DNA from: Methylosinus sp. Ce-a6
GTDB taxonomy: Bacteria; Pseudomonadota; Alphaproteobacteria; Rhizobiales; Beijerinckiaceae
Length of the DNA: 64,000 nt
Assembly: GCF_009811655.1 (NCBI RefSeq)
Contig: NZ_BGJX01000006.1
Location: forward strand, 1 to 64,000
Reading direction: 5' to 3'
Under the pieces are notes generated by a model. The model was not told where the DNA came from. It ran no database searches and saw only the letters and a list, made by a program, of their open reading frames with translations. Of this stretch, positions 55,554 through 64,000 are shown piece by piece. Both the position numbers and the translations under genes were made by a program. Every line of letters begins with the position of its first letter. The stretch's first letter is position 1.

Positions 55554-55634
55554 CGTCATCGCGAGCGAAGCGAAGCGATCCATGGCCGTGGGGCGGCTCT
55601 GGATTGCTTCGTCGCTACGCTCCTCGCAATGACG
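55554..55634. repeat. CGTCATCGCGAG palindromic repeat (long form)
   Basis: An imperfect palindrome of about 80 bp. The left arm begins CGTCATCGCGAGCGAAGCGA and the right arm ends CGCTCCTCGCAATGACG. It follows the fhcC stop by 24 bp and may act as an RNA hairpin ending the fhc transcript. The remaining 300 bp up to pqqA hold no recognised gene. A small TCGCCC/GGGCGA hairpin (about 55893-55910) stands before the pqqA ribosome site. Confidence 0.75.
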
Positions 55635-55934
55635 GCCGCACGGCCGTATCCGCCGCCAGAACCCGATCGACTCATGGGAGAATTGCCCGACGCGGACGCG
55701 GCAAAGAGCCGGCGCTCGGGCGCGCTCCCCCGCACTTTCAAATCTTTGCAGTTACCGCGGGAGGATTTGAACGCGAGCTGTCTCAAAATGCCGAATTGCG
55801 CGGGAAATGCCTTCATGCTACTCAATCGCCCAGCTCAAACCTGCCGGCTCATGCGGCCAAGCAACAAAGCAGCGAGAAGCAGGATGAGACGCTCGCCCCG
55901 AACAGGGCGATATATTCGAACGGAGGAGATGAAC

Positions 55935-56012
55935 ATGGCTTGGACCGCCCCGGTGATCGTCGAAATCTGCGTCGGCATGGAAATCACCAGCTACGAATCC
56001 GCCGAGATCTGA
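55935..56012 (+). CDS. pqqA: PQQ precursor peptide PqqA
   Basis: A 25-residue peptide, the substrate from which PQQ is excised. The crosslinked pair Glu and Tyr is present as EITSY, preceded by EICVGM and followed by ESAEI, which is the alphaproteobacterial methylotroph type. GGAGG (55922-55926) lies 8 bp before the ATG at 55935. An ATG at 55929 is too close to it. No pqqB, C, D or E gene is in the window, so this is a stand-alone precursor gene. A strong hairpin follows it. Confidence 0.9.
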   Translation: MAWTAPVIVEICVGMEITSYESAEI

Positions 56013-56058
56013 ATCCGGATTTCGCGCGATCCGCCGCTCAGCGTGCGGATGAATTCTG

Positions 56059-56108
56059 CGAGCCGGTAAGAAGCCCGCTCCCCACGGGGCGGCCTTCTTA
56101 CCGGCTCG
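56059..56108 (+). terminator. Strong hairpin terminator after pqqA
   Basis: CGAGCCGGTAAGAAG (56059-56073) and CTTCTTACCGGCTCG (56094-56108) form a perfect 15-bp stem around a 20-bp loop. TTGCTTTTTGCG follows. It begins 46 bp after the pqqA stop and should end a short, stable pqqA transcript. Confidence 0.8.
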
Positions 56109-56142
56109 TTGCTTTTTGCGTTCTTCATCGCCGCCTCCGCCG

Positions 56143-56225
56143 CGTCAATTGCGAGCGGAGCGAAATCCTCCGGCCATGGGGGCGGCCCCCCGGATCGCTT
56201 CGTCGCTGCGCTCCACGCGATGACG
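56143..56225. repeat. CGTCAATTGCGAG palindromic repeat (long form, second copy)
   Basis: Begins CGTCAATTGCGAGCGGAGCG and ends CGCTCCACGCGATGACG, with ATCC/GGAT inner arms and a GGGGGCGGCCCCCC centre. It belongs to the same family as 55554-55634 and 49201-49230. It lies between the pqqA terminator and the peroxidase gene. Confidence 0.75.
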
Positions 56226-56356
56226 CTTCTCCCGCGCGGAGAATCCTATTGGCCAGATGTGTTTTCGCGCGGCGCGGCCTTGCCGGGTCTTACAAATCGA
56301 TACAGGATGCGCGCGCCGGAGCCCGAGCTCCCGCTTCGAGAAAACGGCGGACCATC

Positions 56357-57394
56357 ATGACGTCTTTCAGAAAATCTGCATTGCTGACGGGCCTCGCGGC
56401 GGCGGGCCTCGTGGCCGCCGCGACCGCTTTCGCGGCCGGCCCCGATTCCTCGCTCCTCGCCGACGCCAAGCGCGTCTTCGCGCCTTTGCCGGCCACGCCC
56501 AGCGGCGCCACGCCGCAGGCCGAGCTCGGCCGGCGGCTGTTCTTCGAGACCAGAGTCTCCGCCGACGGCAATGTGAGCTGCTCGCATTGTCACCTGCCCG
56601 AGAAGCAGGGCGCGGACGGCCTGCCGAAATCCTTCGGCGTGTTCGGCAAGATCAATCCGCGCAATGCGCCGACGATCTTCGACGCCGCGCTGCAATTCAA
56701 GGCGCATTGGCGCGGCGATCGCGAGACGATCGAGGAGCAGGCGGAAAAATCGCCGACCGGCGCGGTGAGCTTCGGCAATCCGGATTTCGCCGCCGTCATC
56801 GCCAAGCTGAATTCCATCCCCGGCTATGGACAAGCCTTCGCCGAGGCTTTCCCGGGCGAGGCCGACCCGGTGACGCAGAAAAACTGGGGCAGCGCCATCG
56901 GCGCCTTCGAGCGCACGCTGCCGCAGCCGACGCGCTTCGACGCCTTTCTGAACGGCGACGCCAAGGCGCTGACGCCGGCCGAGCAGGCGGGCCTGCGCAA
57001 ATTCATCGATATCGGCTGCGTCGGCTGCCATGACGGGGTCGGCGTCGGCGGAACGTCTTTCGCGAAATTCGGCGTCGTCTCGGATTATTGGAAAGAGACC
57101 GGCGTCGCCGAGCCCGACAAGGGCCGCGCCGATGTGACGAAGAAGGACGACGATCTCTATGTCTTCAAGGTTCCGAGCCTGCGCAATGTCGCCAAGACCG
57201 GCCCCTATTTCCATGACGGCTCGGTGGCCGAGCTGCCGCAGGCCGTGCGCGTGATGGGCAAGACGCAATTGGGCGTCGCTCTCTCCGCGAAGGATGTGGA
57301 GGCGATCACCGCCTTCCTCGGCGCGCTGACGCAGCCGACGCCGGCGAATTATTCCGCGCCGACGCCCTTCCCGGAAGCCGCTGCGAAACAATAA
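56357..57394 (+). CDS. Di-haem cytochrome c peroxidase family protein
   Basis: A 345-residue periplasmic protein of the CCP/MauG family. A signal peptide (SALLTGLAAAGLVAAATAFA) precedes the mature part. Two haem-binding motifs are visible: CSHCH at about residue 76 and CVGCH at about 222. PSLRNVAKTGPYFHDGSV near the C terminus is typical of the family. It probably reduces hydrogen peroxide with electrons from a periplasmic cytochrome. A MauG-like modification role is less likely because no mau gene is near. It ends at a bidirectional terminator. Confidence 0.9.
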   Translation: MTSFRKSALLTGLAAAGLVAAATAFAAGPDSSLLADAKRVFAPLPATPSGATPQAELGRRLFFETRVSADGNVSCSHCHLPEKQGADGLPKSFGVFGKINPRNAPTIFDAALQFKAHWRGDRETIEEQAEKSPTGAVSFGNPDFAAVIAKLNSIPGYGQAFAEAFPGEADPVTQKNWGSAIGAFERTLPQPTRFDAFLNGDAKALTPAEQAGLRKFIDIGCVGCHDGVGVGGTSFAKFGVVSDYWKETGVAEPDKGRADVTKKDDDLYVFKVPSLRNVAKTGPYFHDGSVAELPQAVRVMGKTQLGVALSAKDVEAITAFLGALTQPTPANYSAPTPFPEAAAKQ

Positions 57395-57421
57395 ACGCTG
57401 CATGCGAAGCTGAAAAAAAGC

Positions 57422-57451
57422 GGCGGCCCCGAGACCGGGGCCGCCATTTTT
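57422..57451. terminator. Bidirectional rho-independent terminator
   Basis: GGCGGCCCC (57422-57430) and GGGGCCGCC (57437-57445) pair around GAGACC. A T-tract (ATTTTT) follows on the plus strand, and an A-run (AAAAAAAG) precedes it, which serves the minus strand. It sits between two convergent genes. Confidence 0.9.
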
Positions 57452-57454
57452 GTC

Positions 57455-57817
57455 TCAGCCCTCTTCATCCGTGTCGATGTCGCCGTCGATGAGGCCGGAA
57501 ACGTCGTCGTCTTCCTCCTCCTCATTCTCGAGGAAAGTGTCGTCCTCCTCGACCGCATCGTCGATCTCGACATCCTCGTCCACATCGATCGTCTCGGCCT
57601 TGTTCTCGCTGGCCTCGACATCCTCGAGGGAGACGACCTCGGCGTCGGTCTCGCTTTCCGTCTCGTCCGCATCGGCGTGGCGGGCGGCGATCCGCGTCGT
57701 CGCCACATGGAAAATCGCTCCACACTTCGGGCAGACGACCGGATCCTTGTTCAGATCGAAGAATTTGACGCCACAAGACTGACATTGGCGCTTGGCGCCG
57801 AGTTCGGGTTTGGCCAC
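57455..57817 (-). CDS. FYDLN acid-domain protein (TIGR02300 family)
   Basis: A 120-residue protein. The N-terminal zinc ribbon reads KRQCQSCGVKFFDLNKDPVV then CPKCGAIF, with the FFDLN variant of the family's FYDLN motif. The rest is a strongly acidic tail of Glu and Asp. I chose GTG at 57817 because relatives begin AKPELG at this point; an upstream ATG adds an unrelated stretch. Function is unknown; the family is widespread in alphaproteobacteria. Confidence 0.85.
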   Translation of the reverse strand: MAKPELGAKRQCQSCGVKFFDLNKDPVVCPKCGAIFHVATTRIAARHADADETESETDAEVVSLEDVEASENKAETIDVDEDVEIDDAVEEDDTFLENEEEEDDDVSGLIDGDIDTDEEG

Positions 57818-58072
57818 GGTCCTTGCATCCTCGGAGGTAGAGCGGCGTGGGACCGCCCGTGGGAAGAGATTGGTCGGGCGCTCGGTTAGTTTGCCCATGC
57901 CCGGCTGTCAAATGAGAAATCGAACGCGAGCCTGTCAAGCCGATCGCGCCCCCGCCGGGACGCTTTCGTCCGGCTTTGCAGGGGGAAAGCGCCGATCGGC
58001 GCATTGCGGACGCCTCCGCGGCCGGATCGACCATTGCCAAGCGGGCCACGACTTGGCATATCTTTCGTCGCT

Positions 58073-58146
58073 GCGGGTGTAGCTCAATGGTAGAGCAGCA
58101 GCCTTCCAAGCTGAATACGAGGGTTCGATTCCCTTCACCCGCTCCA
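58073..58146 (+). tRNA. tRNA-Gly (anticodon TCC)
   Basis: A 74-nt cloverleaf with encoded CCA. The acceptor stem pairs GCGGGTG with CACCCGC, the D arm GCTC with GAGC, and the T arm GAGGG-TTCGATT-CCCTT. The anticodon loop CTTCCAA places TCC at 58105-58107. The discriminator is T and CCA ends at 58146. It reads GGA/GGG glycine codons. Confidence 0.97.
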
Positions 58147-58290
58147 GCTCGCGCTTCCTGGGACGCGAAAGCTTGTCTGGCATCCCGGAAGCTGGACTCT
58201 TTCGGGCGGTTGTTGGACGCACGCCAAATTTCCTATCCGAATGGCCGAAGCCCAAGCCATCCTGAAATCCGGTAGATTTGAGGAATCGAT

Positions 58291-59346
58291 ATGCTCATTC
58301 CCATTTCGCTTACCTCCACGAACGACATCGTCGCCGAGACCGAGGCCGAAAACGTCGGCTTCGATAGCCTCGGCCTGACCGAGGCGAAGATCGAGGAGTT
58401 TCTGCGAAAGAACGTCAGGCTCCTCTTCGACGAGGAAGAGGACGACGAAACCCTTCTTATCGTCGGCCAGCAGGTCGTGAACCTGAAGGGCGCAAGGAAC
58501 GACCTCGTGGCTCTCGACGGGAATGGCAATCTCGTCCTGATCGAGGTTAAGAGGGATGCAGCCGACATGGCGTCGCGCACCGAAGCAATGGAGTTCCAAG
58601 CGGTTCGATATGCCGCCAGCCTCGCGACGGTCGCCACCGTTGACGACCTCGTCGAGCGGGTTTTCGCTCGCTATATCAGGAAATGGGAGCACGAGTTCGA
58701 TCTTCGGGGTTTGACGTTCGAAGAGCTTGGAAAGCGCATCGTGAACGATTTCCTCTCTAAGAACAGCGCCGCGCAATCCTTCAATAAGCGTCAGAGAATC
58801 CTGCTCGTTTCGTCGACCTTCGACGAGCAGACCCTGTCTGCCGCCGCGTGGATGAGCGCCAATGGCATCGACATCTCGTGCATTTCATTGAACCCGATCC
58901 GGGCTGGAGGCTCCAGCAATGGCCCCCTTTACCTCGCCGCCGAAAGGCTGATCCCTACCAAAAAGATCGAGGATTTCTACATCGAGTTCCGGGAGCGTCC
59001 AGAGGGTTCCGGCGAGTCCGTTTCGGCCCCCGATACGAAGAAGGGTAGGACAAATCTTCCACGTATGTCCAAGCTCATGGAATGGGGGATCGTCGCACCA
59101 GGTATGAGATTGACCCTGAAGGGGTTCGCCGACTCGGAAGCCATCGTGAAGGACGCCAAATCGGTCGAATTCGCAGGCGAGACGATGTCATTCAATGAGT
59201 GGGGAACGAAGGTTACCGGATGGTCGGCGATCTGCATCTATGACTGGGCAGTTACGCCGGGAGGCGAGACGCTAGCAGCGCTTCGAGCCCAAAAGCTCGA
59301 GAATGTAGCGAAAAAGACTGTGGACACTCAGATGACGGAAATCTAA
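58291..59346 (+). CDS. PD-(D/E)xK nuclease-like protein with C-terminal RAMA domain
   Basis: A 351-residue protein. The N-terminal half resembles the NucS/DUF91 endonuclease fold: RNDLVALDGNGNLVLIEVKR supplies the D...ExK catalytic motif, and EAMEFQAVRYAASLA follows. The C-terminal 90 residues form a RAMA domain, with LMEWGIVAPGMRLTLKG, FNEWGTKVTGWSAICIYDW and GGETLAALRAQ. RAMA is found in restriction and modified-DNA-sensing proteins. GAGGA precedes the ATG. The gene stands alone between tRNA-Gly and tex, beside a partial copy of the tRNA 3' end. Confidence 0.7.
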   Translation: MLIPISLTSTNDIVAETEAENVGFDSLGLTEAKIEEFLRKNVRLLFDEEEDDETLLIVGQQVVNLKGARNDLVALDGNGNLVLIEVKRDAADMASRTEAMEFQAVRYAASLATVATVDDLVERVFARYIRKWEHEFDLRGLTFEELGKRIVNDFLSKNSAAQSFNKRQRILLVSSTFDEQTLSAAAWMSANGIDISCISLNPIRAGGSSNGPLYLAAERLIPTKKIEDFYIEFRERPEGSGESVSAPDTKKGRTNLPRMSKLMEWGIVAPGMRLTLKGFADSEAIVKDAKSVEFAGETMSFNEWGTKVTGWSAICIYDWAVTPGGETLAALRAQKLENVAKKTVDTQMTEI

Positions 59347-59434
59347 CCGCCAACGGCATGTCACAGGTCCAGCCGCGAGATCACCGATCGATATGATATG
59401 CGGTTTGGCTGTCTAACTCGTTTCCGCCCGCCCT

Positions 59435-61750
59435 TCACCCTCTCGCATTCTTCGGCGGCGTGCGCATGGCGGCGAGCAGCGCCTCTCCCAGCGCCCCCGC
59501 GCCCTTCTGCGGCTCCGGCTGACGCGTCGCGCGCGGCGCGGCGCCGCCCTCGCGGCGCTGGCCACCCGGAGCGGATTGGCGCTGATCGGGCGTGTCGTCG
59601 AGCCGCATGGAGAGCGAGATGCGCTTTCTGGGCGCGTCGATCTCCAGCACCTTCACCCTGACGATGTCGCCGGGCTTGGCCACGGCGCGCGGGTCCTTCA
59701 CGAAGGTCTTGGACATGGCCGAGATATGCACCAGCCCGTCCTGATGCACGCCCACATCCACGAAGGCGCCGAAGGCCGCGACATTGGTGACGACGCCCTC
59801 GAGAATCATGCCGGGCTTCAAATCGGTGATCTTTTCGACGCCCTCCTGGAAGGTCGCCGTCTTGAAGGCGGGGCGCGGATCGCGGCCGGGCTTCTCGAGC
59901 TCGGCGAAAATGTCGGTGACGGTCGGCAGGCCGAAGGTCTCGTCGACGAATTGCGCGGGCCGTAGCTTGCGCAGCTCCGTCGCATTGCCGATGATCTGCC
60001 TCATGTCGGTCTTGGCGGCGGCGAGGATGCGCCGCACGACCGGATAGGCCTCCGGATGCACGCCGGAGCGGTCGAGCGGATCGTCGCCGTCGACGATGCG
60101 CAGAAATCCCGCGCTCTGCTCGAAGGCCTTGGGGCCGAGGCGTGGCACTTTCTTCAAGGCTTCGCGCGTGCGGAAAGGGCCGTTGGCGTCGCGATGCGCG
60201 ACAATGTTGGAAGCGAGCAATTCGCCGACGCCGGATACGCGCGCCAGCAGCGGCGCGGAGGCCGTGTTGACGTCGACGCCGACCGCGTTGACGCAATCCT
60301 CGACGACGGCGTCCAGCGAATGGGAGAGCTTCACCTCGGAGACGTCGTGCTGATATTGGCCGACGCCGATCGCTTTCGGCTCGATCTTCACGAGCTCGGC
60401 GAGCGGATCCTGCAGGCGCCGCGCGATGGAGGCGGCGCCGCGCAGCGTGACGTCGAGATCGGGCAACTCGCGCGAGGCGTATTCGGAGGCGGAATAGACC
60501 GAGGCGCCGGCTTCCGACACGACGATCTTGGTGAGCTTCAGCTCCGGGAATTTGGAAATGAGCTCGCCGGCGAGCTTGTCGGTCTCGCGCGAGGCGGTGC
60601 CATTGCCGATGGCGATGAGCTCGATTTTGTGCTCGCGCGCGAGCTTGGCGAGGACGGAGAGCGATTCGTCCCAACGGCGCTGCGGCTCATGCGGATAAAT
60701 GGCCGTCGTCGCGACGATCTTGCCGGTCTTGTCGATGACCGCGACCTTGACGCCGGTGCGGAAACCCGGATCGAGGCCGAGCGTCGCCCGCGCGCCGGCG
60801 GGGGCGGCGAGCAGAAGATCGCGCAAGTTCGCCGCGAAGACGCGAATCGCCTCGTCCTCGGCGAAACGCCACAGCCGCGTGCGCAGATCGACGGAGAGAT
60901 GCAATTCGATCTTGGTGCGCCAGGCCCAGCGCACCGTGTCCAGGAGCCAGCGGTCGCCCGGCCTTCCGCGATCGGCGATCGAAAAGCGCTGCGCGATCTG
61001 GCCCTCATAGCCGACGGCGCCTTCGCTCGGCTCCGCGAGCATCTCGAGATCGAGGACCTCCTCCTTCTCGCCGCGGAACATCGCCAATATGCGATGCGAA
61101 GGAAGCTTCACTAGCGGCTCGGAGAAATCGAAATAGTCGGAGAATTTCGCGCCCGCCGTCTCCTTGCCGGCGCGCACTTTGGACTTCATGAGTCCTTGCG
61201 TCCAGAAGGTCTCGCGCAGACGGCCGATGAGATCGGCGTCCTCCGCGAATCTCTCGACGAGAATGGCGCGCGCGCCGTCGAGCGCCGCCGTTGCGTCGGC
61301 GATGTTCTTCTCGGCGTTCACAAAAGGCGCGGCCTGCTCCTTCGGCTCGCGCTCGGGATGGGCGAGCAGAGATTCGGCGAGCGGGGCGAGGCCCGCCTCT
61401 ATCGCGATCTGCGCCTTGGTGCGACGCTTCGGCTTATAGGGAAGATAGATGTCCTCGAGCCGCGCCTTATTGTCGGCCTCCATGATCGTCGCGCGCAGCG
61501 CGTCGTCGAGCTTTCCCTGCGCCTCGATCGAATCGAGTATCGCTTTGCGGCGGTCTTCCAATTCGCGCAAATAGCGCAGGCGTTCCTCGAGATGGCGCAG
61601 CTGCGCGTCGTCGAGCTGGCCCGTCGCCTCCTTGCGATAGCGGGCGATGAAGGGAACCGTCGAACCTTGATCGAGCAGAGCGACGGCCGCCTCCACCTGC
61701 CAGGGTTTCGCGGAGAGCTCCGTGCTGATTCGTTCGACGATCGACGCCAT
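59435..61750 (-). CDS. tex: Tex family S1 RNA-binding transcription accessory protein
   Basis: A 771-residue Tex protein. The N-terminal helical part contains [21 protein letters not shown] YqgF/RuvC-like domain follows at [20 protein letters not shown]. Helix-hairpin-helix repeats are at [20 protein letters not shown]. The S1 domain is near the C terminus at [20 protein letters not shown], with [12 protein letters not shown] glycine/arginine/proline-rich tail ends it. Tex binds nucleic acids and influences transcription; it is widely conserved. Confidence 0.95.
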   Translation of the reverse strand: MASIVERISTELSAKPWQVEAAVALLDQGSTVPFIARYRKEATGQLDDAQLRHLEERLRYLRELEDRRKAILDSIEAQGKLDDALRATIMEADNKARLEDIYLPYKPKRRTKAQIAIEAGLAPLAESLLAHPEREPKEQAAPFVNAEKNIADATAALDGARAILVERFAEDADLIGRLRETFWTQGLMKSKVRAGKETAGAKFSDYFDFSEPLVKLPSHRILAMFRGEKEEVLDLEMLAEPSEGAVGYEGQIAQRFSIADRGRPGDRWLLDTVRWAWRTKIELHLSVDLRTRLWRFAEDEAIRVFAANLRDLLLAAPAGARATLGLDPGFRTGVKVAVIDKTGKIVATTAIYPHEPQRRWDESLSVLAKLAREHKIELIAIGNGTASRETDKLAGELISKFPELKLTKIVVSEAGASVYSASEYASRELPDLDVTLRGAASIARRLQDPLAELVKIEPKAIGVGQYQHDVSEVKLSHSLDAVVEDCVNAVGVDVNTASAPLLARVSGVGELLASNIVAHRDANGPFRTREALKKVPRLGPKAFEQSAGFLRIVDGDDPLDRSGVHPEAYPVVRRILAAAKTDMRQIIGNATELRKLRPAQFVDETFGLPTVTDIFAELEKPGRDPRPAFKTATFQEGVEKITDLKPGMILEGVVTNVAAFGAFVDVGVHQDGLVHISAMSKTFVKDPRAVAKPGDIVRVKVLEIDAPRKRISLSMRLDDTPDQRQSAPGGQRREGGAAPRATRQPEPQKGAGALGEALLAAMRTPPKNARG

Positions 61751-61873
61751 GCGCTATCCCTGCCCGCAAGTGATGGGATCGCGTTTCTAGCGTCGGGCGC
61801 GGCGCCAAGTCAAAGGCGCCAAGTCAAAAGCGAAAACCTGTGGACATCGGCCTCGCCTCGCCTCGCCGCCCAG

Positions 61874-63439
61874 TCATTTGCGCGAATCGGGGAGATGCGG
61901 GTGGTCCGGCCAGCAGCGGCGCTCTTCGAGCTCGAGCCGAACGCCCTCGCGCGCCGCGAGCCAGGGCGGAACCGTCGCGACGCGCGCGAGATAATTGGTC
62001 GGAAAGACATGCGGGTCGCTCTTGCGCCAGCTGGTGAGCAGATTGCAGTCGCTGATCGCAAAAGCGGGCGAGACGAGCGCGCGCTTGACCTCTATCGCCG
62101 GCGTCGCCGCCGAGACGATCACGAGCGCCGATATCGCCGAGGCGAGCGGGCCGCCGTCGCGCGGCGTCGCCACGGCGATTTCGGCGAAGGCGAAGGCGAG
62201 CAGGAACAGCGCCGGAATGGAGGCGCGCGTGGCGAGATCATTGTTGGGGCCGAAGGAATAGAAGGGCAGGAGCAGCAGGACCGCGATCGCGGCGCCGAGC
62301 AGCGGGCCGTCGCTCGCCGCGAGCCGCGCGCGCGCGGCGTAGACGATCGCCGCATGTGGAATCTCGACCAGCAGGAAGGCGGCGTAGAGAAGCGCGAAGC
62401 CCGGAAGGAACAGAAGCCATTCGTGCTTCACCGCGCCGGCGTCGATGGTGAGATAGAGGGCGATCGGCAGAAACAGGAGCCCGGCGAAAGCCGCGGCGAG
62501 ATTGCGCGGCGCGAACAGGCCGCGGCCGAGCCGCAGCGCGGAAAATGCGGCGAGCGGCGCGGCGCCCGCCGCTGCGAGCGGCGACCACAGCAGCGAGGCG
62601 GCGAAGAGGATGGCGAGGACGGCGAGGTCGATCTCGCCTCGCGCGACGAAGAGCAGCAGCAGCGCCATCCACCAGCCGGGCAGCATATGGTTCGGCGCCC
62701 AGAACAATTGCGTGACATGCGAGGAATATTGGAGCGAGGAATTCCACCATTCGAGATGACCGGGCATGTTCAGCCCTTCGCGCAGGAGCTGCGGCAGCAC
62801 ATCGACGCCGCTGAACAGAACGAAGAGCGCGAGGAAGGGCGCGACGCGACGGCCGGCGAGAAGCGCCACGAGATAGAGGCAGAGGCCGAGCAGCAGCGCA
62901 TTCTGCGCGAACAAAGCGAGATGCGCGGCGGAAAGATCCACGAAGCGTCCGACGACGGCGGGAAGGACATACATGCCGAGCGGCGCGCGCAGCAGATAAT
63001 CCTCGCCGCCGTAGCGATAGAAGAGCGGGAAGCCCTGGCGCGTCAGATCGGAGAGAACCGCGTCGCGCGCGAGCCAGTCGAGATTGGCGTAGAAGAGATG
63101 GGTCTCGCCGCCGAGAAGCAGCAGGACGGCCGCGAGGGCGACGCAGGCCGCGAGACGCTTCGCGTCGACGGGCGCCGCGAGCAGGGATCCGGGCCGCGGC
63201 CGAAAGGCGAAGAGGAGACAGGCCGCCAGCGCGCAGCCGGCGAGAACGGGAGCCGCGGCGAGCCGGCCGAAGCCGAAGGCGAGCGCGACGTCGCCGAGCA
63301 GAAAGACGAGAACGCCCGCCTGCAGGAGACGCAGATTGCGCGGGAGCGCAGCGGCGCCGGCGAAATCGAAGGGCGGCGAATCGGAGGGCGGCGTCCGCGT
63401 CGACGCGTCGCCCGACGGCGGGAGGCGAAGGACGTTCAA
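61874..63439 (-). CDS. Polytopic membrane protein of unknown function
   Basis: A 521-residue protein with about ten to twelve hydrophobic spans. Loops such as NLDWLARDAVLSDLTRQGFP and MPGHLEWWNSSLQYSSHVTQ lie between spans 3 and 8. The size, the early acidic loop and the sugar-gene-like neighbour resemble GT-C type membrane glycosyltransferases, but I see no defining motif. It starts 4 bp after the upstream methyltransferase gene stops, so they are probably co-transcribed. Confidence 0.55.
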   Translation of the reverse strand: MNVLRLPPSGDASTRTPPSDSPPFDFAGAAALPRNLRLLQAGVLVFLLGDVALAFGFGRLAAAPVLAGCALAACLLFAFRPRPGSLLAAPVDAKRLAACVALAAVLLLLGGETHLFYANLDWLARDAVLSDLTRQGFPLFYRYGGEDYLLRAPLGMYVLPAVVGRFVDLSAAHLALFAQNALLLGLCLYLVALLAGRRVAPFLALFVLFSGVDVLPQLLREGLNMPGHLEWWNSSLQYSSHVTQLFWAPNHMLPGWWMALLLLFVARGEIDLAVLAILFAASLLWSPLAAAGAAPLAAFSALRLGRGLFAPRNLAAAFAGLLFLPIALYLTIDAGAVKHEWLLFLPGFALLYAAFLLVEIPHAAIVYAARARLAASDGPLLGAAIAVLLLLPFYSFGPNNDLATRASIPALFLLAFAFAEIAVATPRDGGPLASAISALVIVSAATPAIEVKRALVSPAFAISDCNLLTSWRKSDPHVFPTNYLARVATVPPWLAAREGVRLELEERRCWPDHPHLPDSRK

Positions 63440-63443
63440 AGTC

Positions 63444-64000
63444 TCACCCGATGAGATCGCCGGCGACGACGAAGGAGATCCAAGGCGTCAGCGGCGAGCG
63501 GCGAATGTCGCAGCGGCCCAGTCCGAACACTTCCGCGAGCGCGACGGTCTCGCCGGGATATTCGGGGCAGTTGAGCTGATCGAAGACGAGCACGGAGCGC
63601 CGCGTCAGATGCGGGCGCAGGCGCTCGAGGCAGGCCTTGGTCGGCGCGTAGATGTCGAAGTCGAAATAGGCGAGCGCGACGATCGTCTCGGGATGGCGAC
63701 GCAGATAAGCGTCGAGCGTCTGCGCCGCGTCGCCCTTCACGATCTCGTGCTTTTCGATATGCGCGATCGGCGCTTCGGATTCGTGATGGCGCAGCACGGC
63801 GGCGAGATGGTTCTCATATCCCGCGCCGGCGCTATAGGCGCCGTCCTGCGCCGATTGGTGCGTTCCGTCCTTGGCCGAACATCCGGCGAGGCCCGCAAAA
63901 GTGTCGAAGACGGCGAGCTTGCGGGTGAAATTATAGGGTTCGAAGATCGCCCGCAGATTGGTGAGCAGAGCGGCCGTGCGGCCGTAGCAGGTGCCGAACT
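63444..64000 (-). CDS. SAM-dependent methyltransferase (TylF-like), N terminus beyond the window
   Basis: The frame is open to the window end, so the start lies outside; 184 codons are visible. It begins FGTCYGRTAALLTNLRAIFE, then KLAVFDTFAGLAG, a TylF/macrocin O-methyltransferase-like arrangement. Later LAYFDFDIYAPTKACLERLR and LVFDQLNCPEYPGETVAL give the metal-binding acid residues of that family. Substrate is probably a sugar or polyketide-like acceptor; with the membrane protein next to it, a surface-glycan role is possible. Confidence 0.75.
   Translation of the reverse strand, partial: FGTCYGRTAALLTNLRAIFEPYNFTRKLAVFDTFAGLAGCSAKDGTHQSAQDGAYSAGAGYENHLAAVLRHHESEAPIAHIEKHEIVKGDAAQTLDAYLRRHPETIVALAYFDFDIYAPTKACLERLRPHLTRRSVLVFDQLNCPEYPGETVALAEVFGLGRCDIRRSPLTPWISFVVAGDLIG

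Noticed and set aside
58034-58064. Promoter for tRNA-Gly (TTGCCA and CATATC/TATCTT)
   Set aside because: Spacing is ambiguous (17 or 19 bp depending on the -10 chosen) and the match is weak, so it is not listed as a feature.

Overview
The window is high-GC, gene-dense DNA from a methylotrophic alphaproteobacterium, most likely of the order Rhizobiales (Hyphomicrobiales), for example a serine-cycle methanotroph or methylotroph of the Methylocystis/Methylosinus or Methylobacterium kind. The evidence is an H4MPT-linked formyltransferase/hydrolase operon (fhc), a pqqA gene, and two signature enzymes of the ethylmalonyl-CoA pathway (ccr and ecm), together with an Agrobacterium-type cellulose operon and Rhizobiales-type palindromic repeats. 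No methane or methanol dehydrogenase gene is present, so the genus is an inference.

Layout. 0.2-9.0 kb: a minus-strand catabolic operon in the order liuA-liuB-liuC-liuD-liuE, followed by a 3-hydroxyisobutyryl-CoA hydrolase and a thiolase (leucine/valine breakdown to acetyl-CoA and acetoacetate), with a readable promoter near 9.02 kb; putA (proline to glutamate) follows. 12.4-16.3 kb: a translationally coupled trehalose operon, otsB-GH15-otsA. 16.4-24.9 kb: lpdA, a glycosyltransferase, an ABHD10-like hydrolase, a block of palindromic repeats, ecm, uppP, a GNAT enzyme and ppa. 24.9-28.8 kb: a DUF1636 ferredoxin-like protein, a small exported protein, a Crp/Fnr regulator, and metX-metW with a perfect operator-like palindrome. 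28.9-38.9 kb: a minus-strand cellulose operon bcsS-bcsA-bcsB-bcsZ-bcsK-bcsN. The PilZ domain of its BcsA is off-consensus at both c-di-GMP motifs.

39-47 kb is a patchwork: an integrase remnant and a truncated Phd-type antitoxin, ccr, a DUF234-type AAA ATPase behind a large palindrome, cobU/cobP, a TetR/carboxymuconolactone-decarboxylase pair with a clear operator, a cytidylyltransferase, an HNH protein, and a lower-GC VapBC45-like toxin-antitoxin pair. The last is followed by an overlapping third reading frame broken by one in-frame TGA. 47-57.4 kb: oligopeptidase B; the fhc operon fhcB-fhcA-fhcA-fhcD-fhcC with two intact tandem fhcA genes; an orphan pqqA; and a di-haem cytochrome c peroxidase. 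57.4-64 kb: a FYDLN-type zinc-ribbon protein, tRNA-Gly(TCC), a nuclease-RAMA protein lying between the tRNA and a partial copy of its 3' end, tex, a large membrane protein, and a SAM methyltransferase cut by the window end.

Together the genes describe C1 oxidation (fhc, pqqA), C2 assimilation (ccr, ecm), amino-acid breakdown feeding acetyl-CoA, osmoprotection by trehalose, and cellulose export. Small accessory modules (toxin-antitoxin, nuclease, ATPase) are inserted at a few points. I saw no CRISPR array, rRNA or complete insertion sequence.
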